From CAWACP01 sp963832965 (lineage in GTDB: Bacteria > Acidobacteriota > Terriglobia > Bryobacterales > Bryobacteraceae), in contig CAWHVW010000001.1 in assembly GCA_963832965.1 (NCBI GenBank), forward strand, positions 1 to 64,000: 64,000 nucleotides of DNA, read 5' to 3'. The notes under the pieces were generated by a model. The model worked only from the letters and a program-made list of their open reading frames with translations, was not told where the DNA came from and did not search any database. Both the position numbers and the translations under genes were made by a program. Below, piece after piece: positions 35,544-43,413 of the stretch; positions within the stretch are counted from its first letter, which is position 1; every line of letters starts with the position of its first letter.

Positions 35544-36758
35544 TCACTGTCGCGGTTCGGTAAACGCGGCGGTAATCTCAGCCGGCTGGTTCTGGCGCTT
35601 GTTCGCGGCGAGCCGCCAATCGACTTGCGGGAGCAGCACTGACGGGTCGATTCTCTCGCGATACTTGACCGCGATGTTGATCAGCGAATCCAGCAGCGAA
35701 TTCGACAACAGGTGCGGCTGCAGTCCCAGATCCACCAGCTTGGAATGCTTCGCGTTGTAATAGTGCTCCTGGGACTCCACGCGCGGATTCGGCAGGTGGT
35801 CGATTTTCGCGTTCAGCCCCAGCTTGTGCGCTTCCTTCTGCACCATTACGGCGAGATCCAGCACGGAGAACTGCTCGGTGAACTGGTTGAAAACGCGGCA
35901 CTCGCCGGGCGCGGCGGGATACAGGCAGGCGAGTTCCACGCAGCGCACGGTGTCGCGAATATCGAGAAATCCCCGGGTTTGTCCGCCGCGGCCGTACACG
36001 GTCAGCGGATGCCCCAGCGCCGCCTGCACGCAGAAGCGATTGAGCACCGTGCCGAACACCTCATCGTAGTCAAACCGGTTGATCAGGCTCTCATCCAGAT
36101 CCGTCTCGCTGGTGATGGTTCCATACACCACGCCCTGATTGAGATCGGTGGCGCGCAGCCCCCAGATCTTGCAGGTAAACATGATGTTGTGGCTGTCGTG
36201 CACCTTGGAGAGATGGTAGAAGGAGCCGGGCTGCTTGGGGTAGGGAAGAACGTCCTTCCGGCCATTGTGCTCGATGGTGATGTAGCCTTCTTCAATATCG
36301 ATATTCGGCGTGCCATATTCACCCATGGTGCCCAGTTTCACCAGATGGCATTCCGGGCGGAACTCGCGCAGCGCGAAGAGCAGGTTCAGCGTGCCCGCCA
36401 CGTTGTTGATCTGGGTGAACAGCGCGTGCTTGCGGTCGATCATCGAATAGGGGGCGGAGCGCTGCTCGGCGAAATGGACCACGGCATCGGGCTCGAAATC
36501 GCGGATGGCCGAGGAGAGAAAATCGTAGTCGGTGACGTCGCCGACGAACAGCTCGATGACGTTTCCGGTGAGCGCCTGCCAGACGCGGATTCGCTCGGCC
36601 AGCGGGCGGATGGGAGTCAGCGTTTCGACGCCGAGTTCATGATCCCACTGGCGCCGCGCAAAGTTGTCGATAATGGCGACCGAGTGGCCGCGCTTCGATA
36701 AATACAGGGCCGTCGCCCAACCGCAGTAACCGTCTCCGCCGAGTACGGCGATCTTCAT
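35544..36758 (-). CDS. sqdB: UDP-sulfoquinovose synthase
   Basis: A 404-residue NAD-dependent epimerase-like enzyme from ATG 36758; an in-frame TTG at 36773 lies closer to the GGGAGGAG sequence. The glycine motif VLGGDGYCGWATALYL opens the protein, and the SQD1-specific residues follow: NFARRQWDHELGVETLTPI, HFAEQRSAPYSMID, LVKLGTMGEYGTPNIDIEEGY and the catalytic Y-H-L-S-K. UDP-glucose and sulfite give UDP-sulfoquinovose, the head group donor for sulfolipid or for sulfoquinovosyl glycans. No transferase of the SqdD/SqdX type lies next to it; only the GT21-like gene is close. Confidence 0.92.
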   Translation of the reverse strand: MKIAVLGGDGYCGWATALYLSKRGHSVAIIDNFARRQWDHELGVETLTPIRPLAERIRVWQALTGNVIELFVGDVTDYDFLSSAIRDFEPDAVVHFAEQRSAPYSMIDRKHALFTQINNVAGTLNLLFALREFRPECHLVKLGTMGEYGTPNIDIEEGYITIEHNGRKDVLPYPKQPGSFYHLSKVHDSHNIMFTCKIWGLRATDLNQGVVYGTITSETDLDESLINRFDYDEVFGTVLNRFCVQAALGHPLTVYGRGGQTRGFLDIRDTVRCVELACLYPAAPGECRVFNQFTEQFSVLDLAVMVQKEAHKLGLNAKIDHLPNPRVESQEHYYNAKHSKLVDLGLQPHLLSNSLLDSLINIAVKYRERIDPSVLLPQVDWRLAANKRQNQPAEITAAFTEPRQ

Positions 36759-36915
36759 GGTGCCCACTGGCAACTCCTCCCATTAGCGAAACGTAACAGC
36801 CATCCCCAATTGCGACCAGTGCACGACACGGTATTCACGGTCACGCCCACCCCGCGGACGGCGGGCTGTGCCACTTACTAATTATCGAATACTGCAGCGA
36901 GGCCGCGGGCGAACC

Positions 36916-37269
36916 CTACCGCGCGACCAGCACAATGCCGCCGCACACAAGGATGGCTCCCGCGGCACGGCGGGCAGCCAGGCGTTCGCCCAACACGAAT
37001 TTCGCCAGCACGGTTTCCAGCGCGAAACTGGCCGCGGACGCGGGCACGGCGAAACTGAGCGGCTCGGTCCGCACCAAAGCAAGAAACGCGAAAAACGAAA
37101 CAGCCATGCAAAAGATGGACAGAATCAGGTTCCAGCGGGTGGCGACGAGTTTCAGAACGCGGCCCATCCCCGGGGCTCCGTTGCCCCCCTGCATCTTCAT
37201 CTCACGGCTTTGCAGCAGGTCTCCCAACACGGCGGAAACCACCACCACGCTCACCCAGACCCACCTCAT
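36916..37269 (-). CDS. Half-size EamA/DMT transporter subunit 2
   Basis: A 117-residue protein with four helices (WVWVSVVVVSAVLGDLL; LILSIFCMAVSFFAFLALV; FAVPASAASFALETVLAKFVLGE; AAGAILVCGGIVLVA). The arrangement equals one EamA repeat of the drug/metabolite transporter family. Its ATG overlaps the stop of the preceding half-size gene, so the two probably form a heterodimer, as in paired small multidrug resistance systems. Substrate unknown. Confidence 0.72.
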   Translation of the reverse strand: MRWVWVSVVVVSAVLGDLLQSREMKMQGGNGAPGMGRVLKLVATRWNLILSIFCMAVSFFAFLALVRTEPLSFAVPASAASFALETVLAKFVLGERLAARRAAGAILVCGGIVLVAR

Positions 37270-37691
37270 TGGCCTGGTACCGCCTCACTGGCGATGCGCG
37301 GGCTGGAGGCGACGAACGCCGTTCCAAGCGAAATCATGACCACGCCCAGCCATCGCCAGACGCTGACGTGTTCGTGAAGAACAAGCTTGCCGAGCAGCGT
37401 CGACAGGACGTACCCGGAGGCGGTGACCGGCAGCACGAAACTCAGGTCGGCCACGCTCAGCAGAGACATACGCGTCAGCAGCCAGACGATTTGCATGACA
37501 ATGCCGACCGCCACCAGCGGGTCCACCATGGCGCGGAGAAAGAACAACGGGTTGATCGCGAGAGTTTGCGGCAATTGCTTCATACCCCACGCCAGAAACA
37601 AATTGCTGAGCGGCTTCAGAAGGGTGACCAGCACAATCAGACGCCAGGCGACGGCTCGCCCGTGTTCTATGTGCTGATCGCGAACACCCAT
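37266..37691 (-). CDS. Half-size EamA/DMT transporter subunit 1
   Basis: About 141 residues from ATG 37691 (MGVRDQHIEHGRAVAWRL); a frame open to 37817 crosses the palindromic repeat and is unlikely to be translated. Four helices (RLIVLVTLLKPLSNLFLAWGM; VDPLVAVGIVMQIVWLLTRM; ADLSFVLPVTASGYVLSTLLGKLVLHE; WLGVVMISLGTAFVAS) match an EamA half. It is ATGA-coupled with subunit 2 downstream. Confidence 0.72.
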   Translation of the reverse strand: MGVRDQHIEHGRAVAWRLIVLVTLLKPLSNLFLAWGMKQLPQTLAINPLFFLRAMVDPLVAVGIVMQIVWLLTRMSLLSVADLSFVLPVTASGYVLSTLLGKLVLHEHVSVWRWLGVVMISLGTAFVASSPRIASEAVPGQ

Positions 37692-37743
37692 GCCAGCCCA
37701 CCGTAGGATAACATCCCGCCAGGGGAGCGCGGTTACAAACCCA

Positions 37744-37761
37744 GGCAGGGCCATGCCCTGC
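37744..37761. repeat. Dispersed palindromic element (copy 6)
   Basis: GGCAGGGCCATGCCCTGC, in the reversed order compared with copies 2-4, preceded by GCGCGGTTACAAACCC (37728-37743), which is the inverse of the GGTTTGTAACCTGCGCG module at 43.36 kb. The element lies between the transporter gene and a decayed toxin-antitoxin locus. Confidence 0.7.
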
Positions 37762-37802
37762 GATGTAAACAACTTGCCATGCTTGAAAGTGGGGAATCTG
37801 CC

Positions 37803-37965
37803 ATGAAGAACTTCCACCTCCCATTACCGGAGCAAACCTGCGCCACGCCTGGAGCGGAGGCCGAACGATCGCAACCGCAGGGTGGGCACAGGTCGGGACC
37901 TCGACCATGACCTGGAGTCGGCCGGTATCGAGCACCTTGTCAGGACCGGCAAAGGACTCGAAATG
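37803..37965 (+). pseudogene. Antitoxin remnant preceding a MazF-like toxin remnant
   Basis: From ATG 37803 the peptide MKNFHLPLPEQTCATPGAEAE resembles the N-terminus of an antitoxin family that begins with M-x-x-x-H-x-P-L-P and a helix containing R-A-E-A-E. After about 25 codons the frame is lost. The C-terminus of such an antitoxin reappears in another frame at about 37905-37962 as DLDHDLESAGIEHLVRTGKG, ending next to the toxin start. The middle is missing or scrambled, so this is a decayed gene. Confidence 0.6.
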
Positions 37966-38226
37966 AGGCGAGACGACGTCTACTGGGCCGATCTTGTTCC
38001 AGGATCGCGGCCCCCACTGTCGTAGCAATGCCGCGCGGAGGCCTGCCCGGGCCGGGCGTGGCCCTAATGGCGACGGTCGCCAGCTGCGAGTGATAACGTG
38101 TGTCATGCCATCAGGCCACCACCCTGGAATCGCGCGAAACTCACGACGAGAATCGGCGCTCTGCCGGTCGATCTTCTTCGGCAAGTAGACCGTGGGCTGA
38201 TGGCCGTAGTGGACCTTGATTAACGA
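37963..38226 (+). pseudogene. MazF/PemK-like toxin remnant
   Basis: ATG 37963 starts MRRDDVYWADL, the typical opening of PemK/MazF toxins (R-R-G-D-V-Y-W-A-D-L). This frame stops at 38025. The C-terminal part reappears in another frame at about 38140-38226 as KLTTRIGALPVDLLRQVDRGLMAVVDLD, matching the end of MazF proteins. The total ~88 codons are fewer than the usual ~110, so there are internal losses as well as frameshifts. It is paired with the antitoxin remnant just upstream and abuts the radical SAM gene's 3' end. Confidence 0.6.
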
Positions 38227-38229
38227 GGC

Positions 38230-39924
38230 TTACCCCGCCACCACCCGGAACATTTCCAGGGATTCCGCTTCCGTATCGGAAACCGGCGTGAGCGCAGTGT
38301 CCATGTATTCGCGCGCCGCCGGGTCGTGCTTCAGCCGCCGCCGCAACGCGTAAAGACTCCAGAGCTGTCCGGCGAGCCGGATATGCTTCCCCACCACCTC
38401 CGCCGCGAAGCGTGGATAGAACACCAGCGGGCTCTCGCGCGGGAGCGTAGGCCGCCGGTCGGTGCGGTATTTGCGCCGCAGATATCCGCCCTGCAGCGGG
38501 TCCACCTTCTCCAGAACGATGCAGGTGTAGAACCACATCAACAGGAACATCATGTTTCCGGCGCTCATGCCCGGGCTCGCCGCCGCCCTCCGCAGCACCG
38601 TTTCCATGTGCGCCGGCGTGAAATAATCGAGCCACGAATCGCGATACACCCGCGCCAGCTCCGCGCTGGACATGGTGGCGTGCGCGGTGGTGACGTGCTC
38701 CAGATCGTACTTGTTCAGATCGGGATCGAGCGCCACCCCGGCGTTGAAGAGGCGCAGATGATCCTCCGAACCCGGCAGCGGCGTCAGGCAGTGCGGCTCC
38801 AGCAGATCAATGGGCAGCTCGCGCTGGATGATCCCGATGTCGCGCCGCACCGATTCCGGCGTGTCGCCCGGGAACCCCACGATATACCCGGCGAAAGTGG
38901 TCACGCCGGCGCGCCGCCACTCCAGCAGCATCTTCCGGTACTCGCTGGTTTTGTTCTGTTTCTTGCGGGCCCCCAGCAGGCTGCCGGCGTTAATGCTCTC
39001 GAGTCCGATGAAGACGCGAGCCACCCCCGCCCGGCCGGCCTTTTCGATGAAGCGCGGCAGACGGTGGCACATGGTGTCCACCTGGATGACGAACTTGATA
39101 TTCAGCCGCTCCCCCTCGCGCATGGCGATGAGCCGGTCGAAGATGATCTCCCAATCCTGGTTGCGGGCGAAATTGTCATCGGTGATGAAGAACCGGTTGA
39201 TCCCCTGGGCGAGGTTGCTTCGCACAATCCGCTCCACGTCCTCCGCCGAGCGGTGCCTGGACTTGCGCCCCTGCACGTTAATAATGGTGCAGAAAGAACA
39301 TCGGAACGGGCATCCGCGCCCCGCGTCGAAACTGGTCAGCCGGCCGCCGGTTCGCCGGATACGCCGGGCCGGAAGGAGCGGGATGGGCGCGCCTTCAAGC
39401 GCGGGCAGGTCGTCCATGTGGTTGTAGAGCGGCTTGAGCGTGCCGTTCCAGGCGTCGCGCAGAACCTCGTCCAGGCGTCCCTCCGCCTCGCCGGCGAACA
39501 GCGAGATGCCCAGATCCATGGCCTCTTTCAACTCCGCCGGCATCTCCGGCAGCATGGCGATGCAACCGGAAACGTGGAACCCGCCAATGCACACCTGGAT
39601 ACCCGCCGCGCGCAGCGGACGCGCGATGTCCATGGCTCTTGGAAACTGGTTGGATTGCACGCCCACAATCCCGACCATGGCGCGTTTGCCGCGCAATTGC
39701 CGGATCAGACGCCGCGGCCGCACGCGCGTATTCATCTCGTCCAGCGCGCTGACCTCAATCCGCACGTCCTCGCCCAGCACGCGCCGCTGGTCGCAATCGA
39801 GCGCCAGGCCGTTGAGAACCGCCAGCGTATTCGATGGAATGGCCGAGCGGAGCCACTGGATGACATACCCGTCGTCGTCGTAATGCGACGGAATGATCAG
39901 CGCCAGGTGGAAGCTTTGGGCCAT
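38230..39924 (-). CDS. B12-binding-like radical SAM protein
   Basis: A 564-residue protein. The first ~170 residues resemble a B12-binding domain (VGIVGVQSNQFPRAMDIARPLRAAGIQVCIGGFHVSG and a FAGEAE turn). The radical SAM core follows with the C-x-x-x-C-x-x-C motif FDAGRGCPFRCSFCTIIN near residue 215 and TDDNFARN, GLES and VGFPGDTPESVRRDI. The C-terminal ~170 residues are unassigned and helical. The product is probably a tailoring or lipid-modifying enzyme such as a BchE/HpnP-like reaction, but the substrate is unknown. Divergent from nikR with ~38 bp between. Confidence 0.83.
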   Translation of the reverse strand: MAQSFHLALIIPSHYDDDGYVIQWLRSAIPSNTLAVLNGLALDCDQRRVLGEDVRIEVSALDEMNTRVRPRRLIRQLRGKRAMVGIVGVQSNQFPRAMDIARPLRAAGIQVCIGGFHVSGCIAMLPEMPAELKEAMDLGISLFAGEAEGRLDEVLRDAWNGTLKPLYNHMDDLPALEGAPIPLLPARRIRRTGGRLTSFDAGRGCPFRCSFCTIINVQGRKSRHRSAEDVERIVRSNLAQGINRFFITDDNFARNQDWEIIFDRLIAMREGERLNIKFVIQVDTMCHRLPRFIEKAGRAGVARVFIGLESINAGSLLGARKKQNKTSEYRKMLLEWRRAGVTTFAGYIVGFPGDTPESVRRDIGIIQRELPIDLLEPHCLTPLPGSEDHLRLFNAGVALDPDLNKYDLEHVTTAHATMSSAELARVYRDSWLDYFTPAHMETVLRRAAASPGMSAGNMMFLLMWFYTCIVLEKVDPLQGGYLRRKYRTDRRPTLPRESPLVFYPRFAAEVVGKHIRLAGQLWSLYALRRRLKHDPAAREYMDTALTPVSDTEAESLEMFRVVAG

Positions 39925-39962
39925 CGGATTTTCTTCGAGGATACCGCATACACTGGATACAA

Positions 39963-40379
39963 ATGAGCGAACTCAGCCGGATTGGCGTGGCCATCGATTC
40001 CGACCTGCTGGACAAGTTCGACAAGCTCATCGCCCGCCGCGGCTACACCAACCGCTCCGAAGCGTTCCGCGATCTCATCCGCGAAGAACTGGTGGAGGAA
40101 GCGTGGGCAGAGCCGGAGAGCGAGGTGGTGGGCACCGTGACGCTGGTCTACAACCATCATGTCCGCCTCCTCAACGAGAAGCTCACGGACTTCCAGCATT
40201 CGCACTTCCATCACATTCTTTCCACTTTGCACGTGCATCTGGATCACGACAACTGCCTGGAGGTGCTGATTGTCCGCGGCAAGGCCGGTCAGGTGAAAAA
40301 GATCGCCGACGCCCTGGTCAGCACCAAAGGGGTGAAGCACGGCCGCCTCACTCTAGCCTCTACCGGAGCGGAGCTGTGA
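39963..40379 (+). CDS. nikR: Nickel-responsive regulator
   Basis: A 138-residue NikR. The N-terminal ribbon-helix-helix is SRIGVAIDSDLLDKFDKLIARRGYTNRSEAFRDLIREEL; the C-terminal ACT-like domain carries the high-affinity nickel ligands in HSHFHH (His near 78), H-V-H-L-D-H-D-N-C (two His and Cys near 90-98). It binds DNA when loaded with Ni(II) and usually represses nickel uptake. No nickel transporter or [NiFe] hydrogenase gene is in this window, so its targets lie elsewhere. Followed 16 bp on by acpS, probably co-transcribed. Confidence 0.95.
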   Translation: MSELSRIGVAIDSDLLDKFDKLIARRGYTNRSEAFRDLIREELVEEAWAEPESEVVGTVTLVYNHHVRLLNEKLTDFQHSHFHHILSTLHVHLDHDNCLEVLIVRGKAGQVKKIADALVSTKGVKHGRLTLASTGAEL

Positions 40380-40395
40380 GAAAGGAAGCGGAATT

Positions 40396-40776
40396 ATGAT
40401 CGTCGGCAGTGGCGTGGACATCGCCGAAGTAGACCGCATCCGCGCCGCCGCCGAGCGCTATGGCCGCCGGTTCATCGAGCGCGTTTTCACGCCGCTGGAG
40501 ATCGCGTATGTGGAGCGGCGCCGCGCCGGCCGCTACGAGCGCTATGCCGCGCGCTTTGCCGCCAAGGAAGCGGGCATGAAGGCGATCGGCACCGGCTGGC
40601 GCCGCGGCGTCCGCTGGCGGGATTTCGAGGTTACCAACCTGCCGTCGGGCAAACCCACGCTCAAGCTGTACGGCGCGGCGGCGCAGTTCGGGGCGTTACT
40701 GGGAGTGAAAAACATCGCGCTTTCGTTAACCCACACTGCGACCGAAGCGCTGGCTTACGTCATTCTGGAGACCTGA
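40396..40776 (+). CDS. acpS: Holo-[acyl-carrier-protein] synthase
   Basis: A 126-residue phosphopantetheinyl transferase. Motifs: G-S-G-V-D-I-A-E-V-D-R-I at the N-terminus (metal Asp) and RYAARFAAKEAGMKAIGTGWRRGVRWRDFEV in the middle (Glu and Lys of the active site), ending SLTHTATEALAYVI. It attaches phosphopantetheine to ACP. The length and order fit bacterial AcpS. Confidence 0.95.
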   Translation: MIVGSGVDIAEVDRIRAAAERYGRRFIERVFTPLEIAYVERRRAGRYERYAARFAAKEAGMKAIGTGWRRGVRWRDFEVTNLPSGKPTLKLYGAAAQFGALLGVKNIALSLTHTATEALAYVILET

Positions 40777-40858
40777 TGTCACCGGCGGACACGCGGCGCG
40801 AGCCGCGTTCTTTGGCTCCCGGCGCAACCTGGAACCCCGCCCGCGACGTCACTGTAGT

Positions 40859-43117
40859 GTGAAATTGTTTTTCCTCGCAGCCTTTGCTCTGATCGCCGCG
40901 GCCGGAACAGGCTTCGCGCAGGCGCAGCCTTCCGACAGTGTCGTGATCGAGAGCTCCGTCCGGGAGGTCCTGCTGGATGTCGTAGTACGTGACAAGCATG
41001 GCAAGCCGGTGGCCGATCTCAAACCCGAACAGCTTGCCGTTTACGAAAACGGCGTCCGCCAGAATGTGCGCTCCTTCCGGCTGGTGAAGGGCGACGAGGT
41101 GCGCATTGAAGACGAAAAAGAGGCGGCCGAAGCCCTGGATACCCAGCAGACCGCGGCAACGCCCCCTGGCCAGCCCAGGCTCAATCCGCTGCGCACCGTG
41201 AATCTGGTTTGCCTGGTCTTCAGCGGTCTGAACGCCGAAACCCGCGACCTGGCCCGGCAGGCCGCGCGAGAGTTCGTCAACAACGAATTGCGCCCCAACA
41301 CTTTCATCGGCGTGTTCGGTCTGGACGAGGCCGGTCTCAGGCCTCTGTCTCCGTTCTCCAACAACCGTGAGCATCTTCTGAAGGCGGTGGATCTGGCGGC
41401 CATGAACCAGCTCCGTCCGCTCGCCGGGAGCAATTCGGCGGGCGTCGGCGCCGCGCTGACCAACGCGTACCTGGCAGCGACTCTCAACTCCGACACCTCC
41501 CCCGGTGGCGTGGGCACGGGCGATCTGATCCGGGGAATGATGAACACCGCGGGCCAGATCACCACCGGCGCCGCCGGAGTGACCTCCGACGCGAGCAATC
41601 CTCTCGGTCCCCGCGGATCCATGGAGCTCGAGAATCTGGGCGGAATGCGCGACCTCGATGCGCTGAGCTCCCTGGTGCGCCAACTCAGCCCGCTGCCTTT
41701 TCAGAAGACCGTGCTTCTCCTGAGCACCGGACTCACCCGGCCCCCGGACGAGATGACCTATTGGCGAAACCTGATCCGGTCGGCGAATCAGGGCGGCATC
41801 ACGTTTTATGGTTTGGATGTGTACGGCCTCAATGTATGCCAGGACGACCTGAGCGTCAGTTGCACCACTTCGCACTCGGACCTGCAATCGTCCACCGACG
41901 TATTAAACAAAGTTGCCGGTGTCGGCACCGGCAACAGCGCCCTCACGCCCCTCAACGGCAATCTCACGAACATCTCCCGCCAAGCCGCAACCAATCAGTC
42001 TTCGGCGGAGATGATGGAGCTCATGAATCAGGACAACTACGTCCGCGACAGCGTGCTCAGCGCCAACAAACAGGCTGGCCTGCGCGATCTCGCGGAAAGC
42101 ACCGGCGGGTTCCTGATCGCGAACACGAACAACACGCAGCAGCTCCTGAAGCACGTGATGGAAGACGTGGATACGCACTACGAAGTGACCTACCAGCCTT
42201 CGGTGGAGGGCTACGATGGCCGCTTCCGGAAGATCGAGGTGAAGCTGGCCGGCGCCGGCCTGCAGGCGAAAACGCGCAGCGGATATTTCTCCCTGCCGGA
42301 AGAAAACGGCAATTCCCTGGGGGCGGGAGACATGGCCGGTTTGCGCGCGCTGAATGCGAATCCTCCGCCTCATGCTTTCGATTTTCAATCGCAGGCCATT
42401 CGTTTTCACTCGGAGAACGGGACCTCGCAGTATGCCGTGGTATTCAACGTTCCCATCGCCAATCTCACCGGCACTCCCGAGCCGGAGGCGAAAAAGCACC
42501 GCTTCCACGCGTCTTTGCTGGCCCTGACGAAAAACTCCCAGGGGCAGGTGGAAGACTGGTTCAGCCGCGACGTACCCTCCGACGTAGCCGACCAGTACGT
42601 GCCATCGCTCGAAGCCCGGCACATGACCTGGGAGCACTCGTTCCGTCTCCCGCCCGGGCACCACACCATCGAGACGGCGGTGGTGGATGAGGAGGGCAAT
42701 CGGACCAGCACCAGCATCATGCAGATCGACAGCGCTTTGCCCGATGGGCCCGACTTGAGCGACATCATGCTGGCGCAAAAGGTGGAGGATCTGACGCGAT
42801 CTCCCAACGCGGCGGATCCATTTGAGGCTGATGGCCGCCGGGTGATTCCGCTCGCTTCCACCGCGTTGCCCGCCGGGTCAAATCCATACCTCTATTTCGT
42901 GGTGTATCCGCAAAAGGACACCTCTGGAAAGGCGCGCCTGAGCGTGCAATTCCTCCGGAATGGCAAAGAAATCGCAAGCCAGACCCTGGAGATCGATGAA
43001 TCCGAACCGATGCTGATCAGCGCCGTGCACAAACCAGGCAACTACGAGATCCGCGTGGACATGACTCAGGGGCAAGCTTCAGCGTCGCGCAGCCTGACCT
43101 GGAGCATCGCGAAATAA
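40859..43117 (+). CDS. Secreted VWFA-domain protein (acidobacterial type)
   Basis: A 752-residue protein from GTG 40859 with signal peptide (MKLFFLAAFALIAAAGTGFAQ). It carries the VWFA-related Acidobacterial domain: VLLDVVVRDKHGKPVADLKPEQLAVYENGVRQNVRSFRLV (N-terminal beta part), VNLVCLVFSGL and KTVLLLSTGLTRPPDEMTY. The MIDAS pattern is degenerate, as in most such proteins. The C-terminal half is beta-rich. Acidobacteria have many copies; the role is thought to be cell-surface binding or assembly, but evidence is thin. It is a lone gene. Confidence 0.85.
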   Translation: MKLFFLAAFALIAAAGTGFAQAQPSDSVVIESSVREVLLDVVVRDKHGKPVADLKPEQLAVYENGVRQNVRSFRLVKGDEVRIEDEKEAAEALDTQQTAATPPGQPRLNPLRTVNLVCLVFSGLNAETRDLARQAAREFVNNELRPNTFIGVFGLDEAGLRPLSPFSNNREHLLKAVDLAAMNQLRPLAGSNSAGVGAALTNAYLAATLNSDTSPGGVGTGDLIRGMMNTAGQITTGAAGVTSDASNPLGPRGSMELENLGGMRDLDALSSLVRQLSPLPFQKTVLLLSTGLTRPPDEMTYWRNLIRSANQGGITFYGLDVYGLNVCQDDLSVSCTTSHSDLQSSTDVLNKVAGVGTGNSALTPLNGNLTNISRQAATNQSSAEMMELMNQDNYVRDSVLSANKQAGLRDLAESTGGFLIANTNNTQQLLKHVMEDVDTHYEVTYQPSVEGYDGRFRKIEVKLAGAGLQAKTRSGYFSLPEENGNSLGAGDMAGLRALNANPPPHAFDFQSQAIRFHSENGTSQYAVVFNVPIANLTGTPEPEAKKHRFHASLLALTKNSQGQVEDWFSRDVPSDVADQYVPSLEARHMTWEHSFRLPPGHHTIETAVVDEEGNRTSTSIMQIDSALPDGPDLSDIMLAQKVEDLTRSPNAADPFEADGRRVIPLASTALPAGSNPYLYFVVYPQKDTSGKARLSVQFLRNGKEIASQTLEIDESEPMLISAVHKPGNYEIRVDMTQGQASASRSLTWSIAK

Positions 43118-43170
43118 TGGGCGGTAGTCTCTCAGGCCACCTGCCACTGGGTTATTTCCGGAACGACGAC

Positions 43171-43193
43171 GTGGGGCAGGGCCATGCCCTGCC
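43171..43193. repeat. Dispersed palindromic element (copy 7)
   Basis: GTGGGGCAGGGCCATGCCCTGCC after the VWFA gene, inverse of the order at 12.6 kb, followed by a CCGATTGAATCGG hairpin (43208-43220). The 296-bp gap 43118-43413 holds this element, a broken HicB gene and a further repeat module. Confidence 0.75.
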
Positions 43194-43257
43194 TGCCGAC
43201 CTGCGCACCGATTGAATCGGAGCTGGCTACGGCGCCACCGAGTGTTAGAGTGAGGGC

Positions 43258-43386
43258 ATGAAATACCCCGTCGCGCTGGTTCGGGCTGAGGAGGGCTACA
43301 GCGTCTCCTGCCCTGGACTTCCTGGGTGCTGGTCGCAGGGCTCGACGGAAAATGTGGGGCAGGTTTGTAACCTGCGCGCCGATTGA
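43258..43386 (+). pseudogene. HicB-like antitoxin fragment truncated by a repeat
   Basis: A 42-codon frame starting MKYPVALVRAEEGYSVSCPG and continuing LPGCWSQGSTE. This is the N-terminal half of a HicB-type antitoxin (partial RNase H fold; Y-P-V-x-L, D/E-E-G-Y, P-G-L-P-G-C). After STE the bases become the dispersed repeat GTGGGGCAGGTTTGTAACCTGC, and the frame ends at its CCGATTGA. The C-terminal half and any HicA partner are missing, so the element insertion or a recombination at it destroyed the gene. Confidence 0.6.
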
Positions 43387-43390
43387 ATTG
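43354..43390. repeat. Variant dispersed repeat module
   Basis: GTGGGGCAGGTTTGTAACCTGC followed by GCGCCGATTGAATTGGCGC: a hairpin built on GCAGGTT/AACCTGC plus a second palindrome GCGCC-GATTGAATT-GGCGC. It shares the GTGGGGCAGG head with copies 7 and 8. The inverse of its first half precedes the copy at 37744. Confidence 0.7.
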
Positions 43391-43413
43391 GCGCTGTGCG
43401 TGGGTTGCGATCC

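Noticed and set aside
37285..38184. 299-codon minus-strand frame across the decayed MazF locus
   Set aside because: It is Trp/Pro/Arg-rich, runs across the palindrome and the EamA gene in another phase, and lacks any motif; the plus-strand TA remnants explain the sequence better.
35712..39966. Plus-strand frames at 35712-36701 and 38326-39966
   Set aside because: Antisense to sqdB and the radical SAM gene; composition is that of shadow translations.
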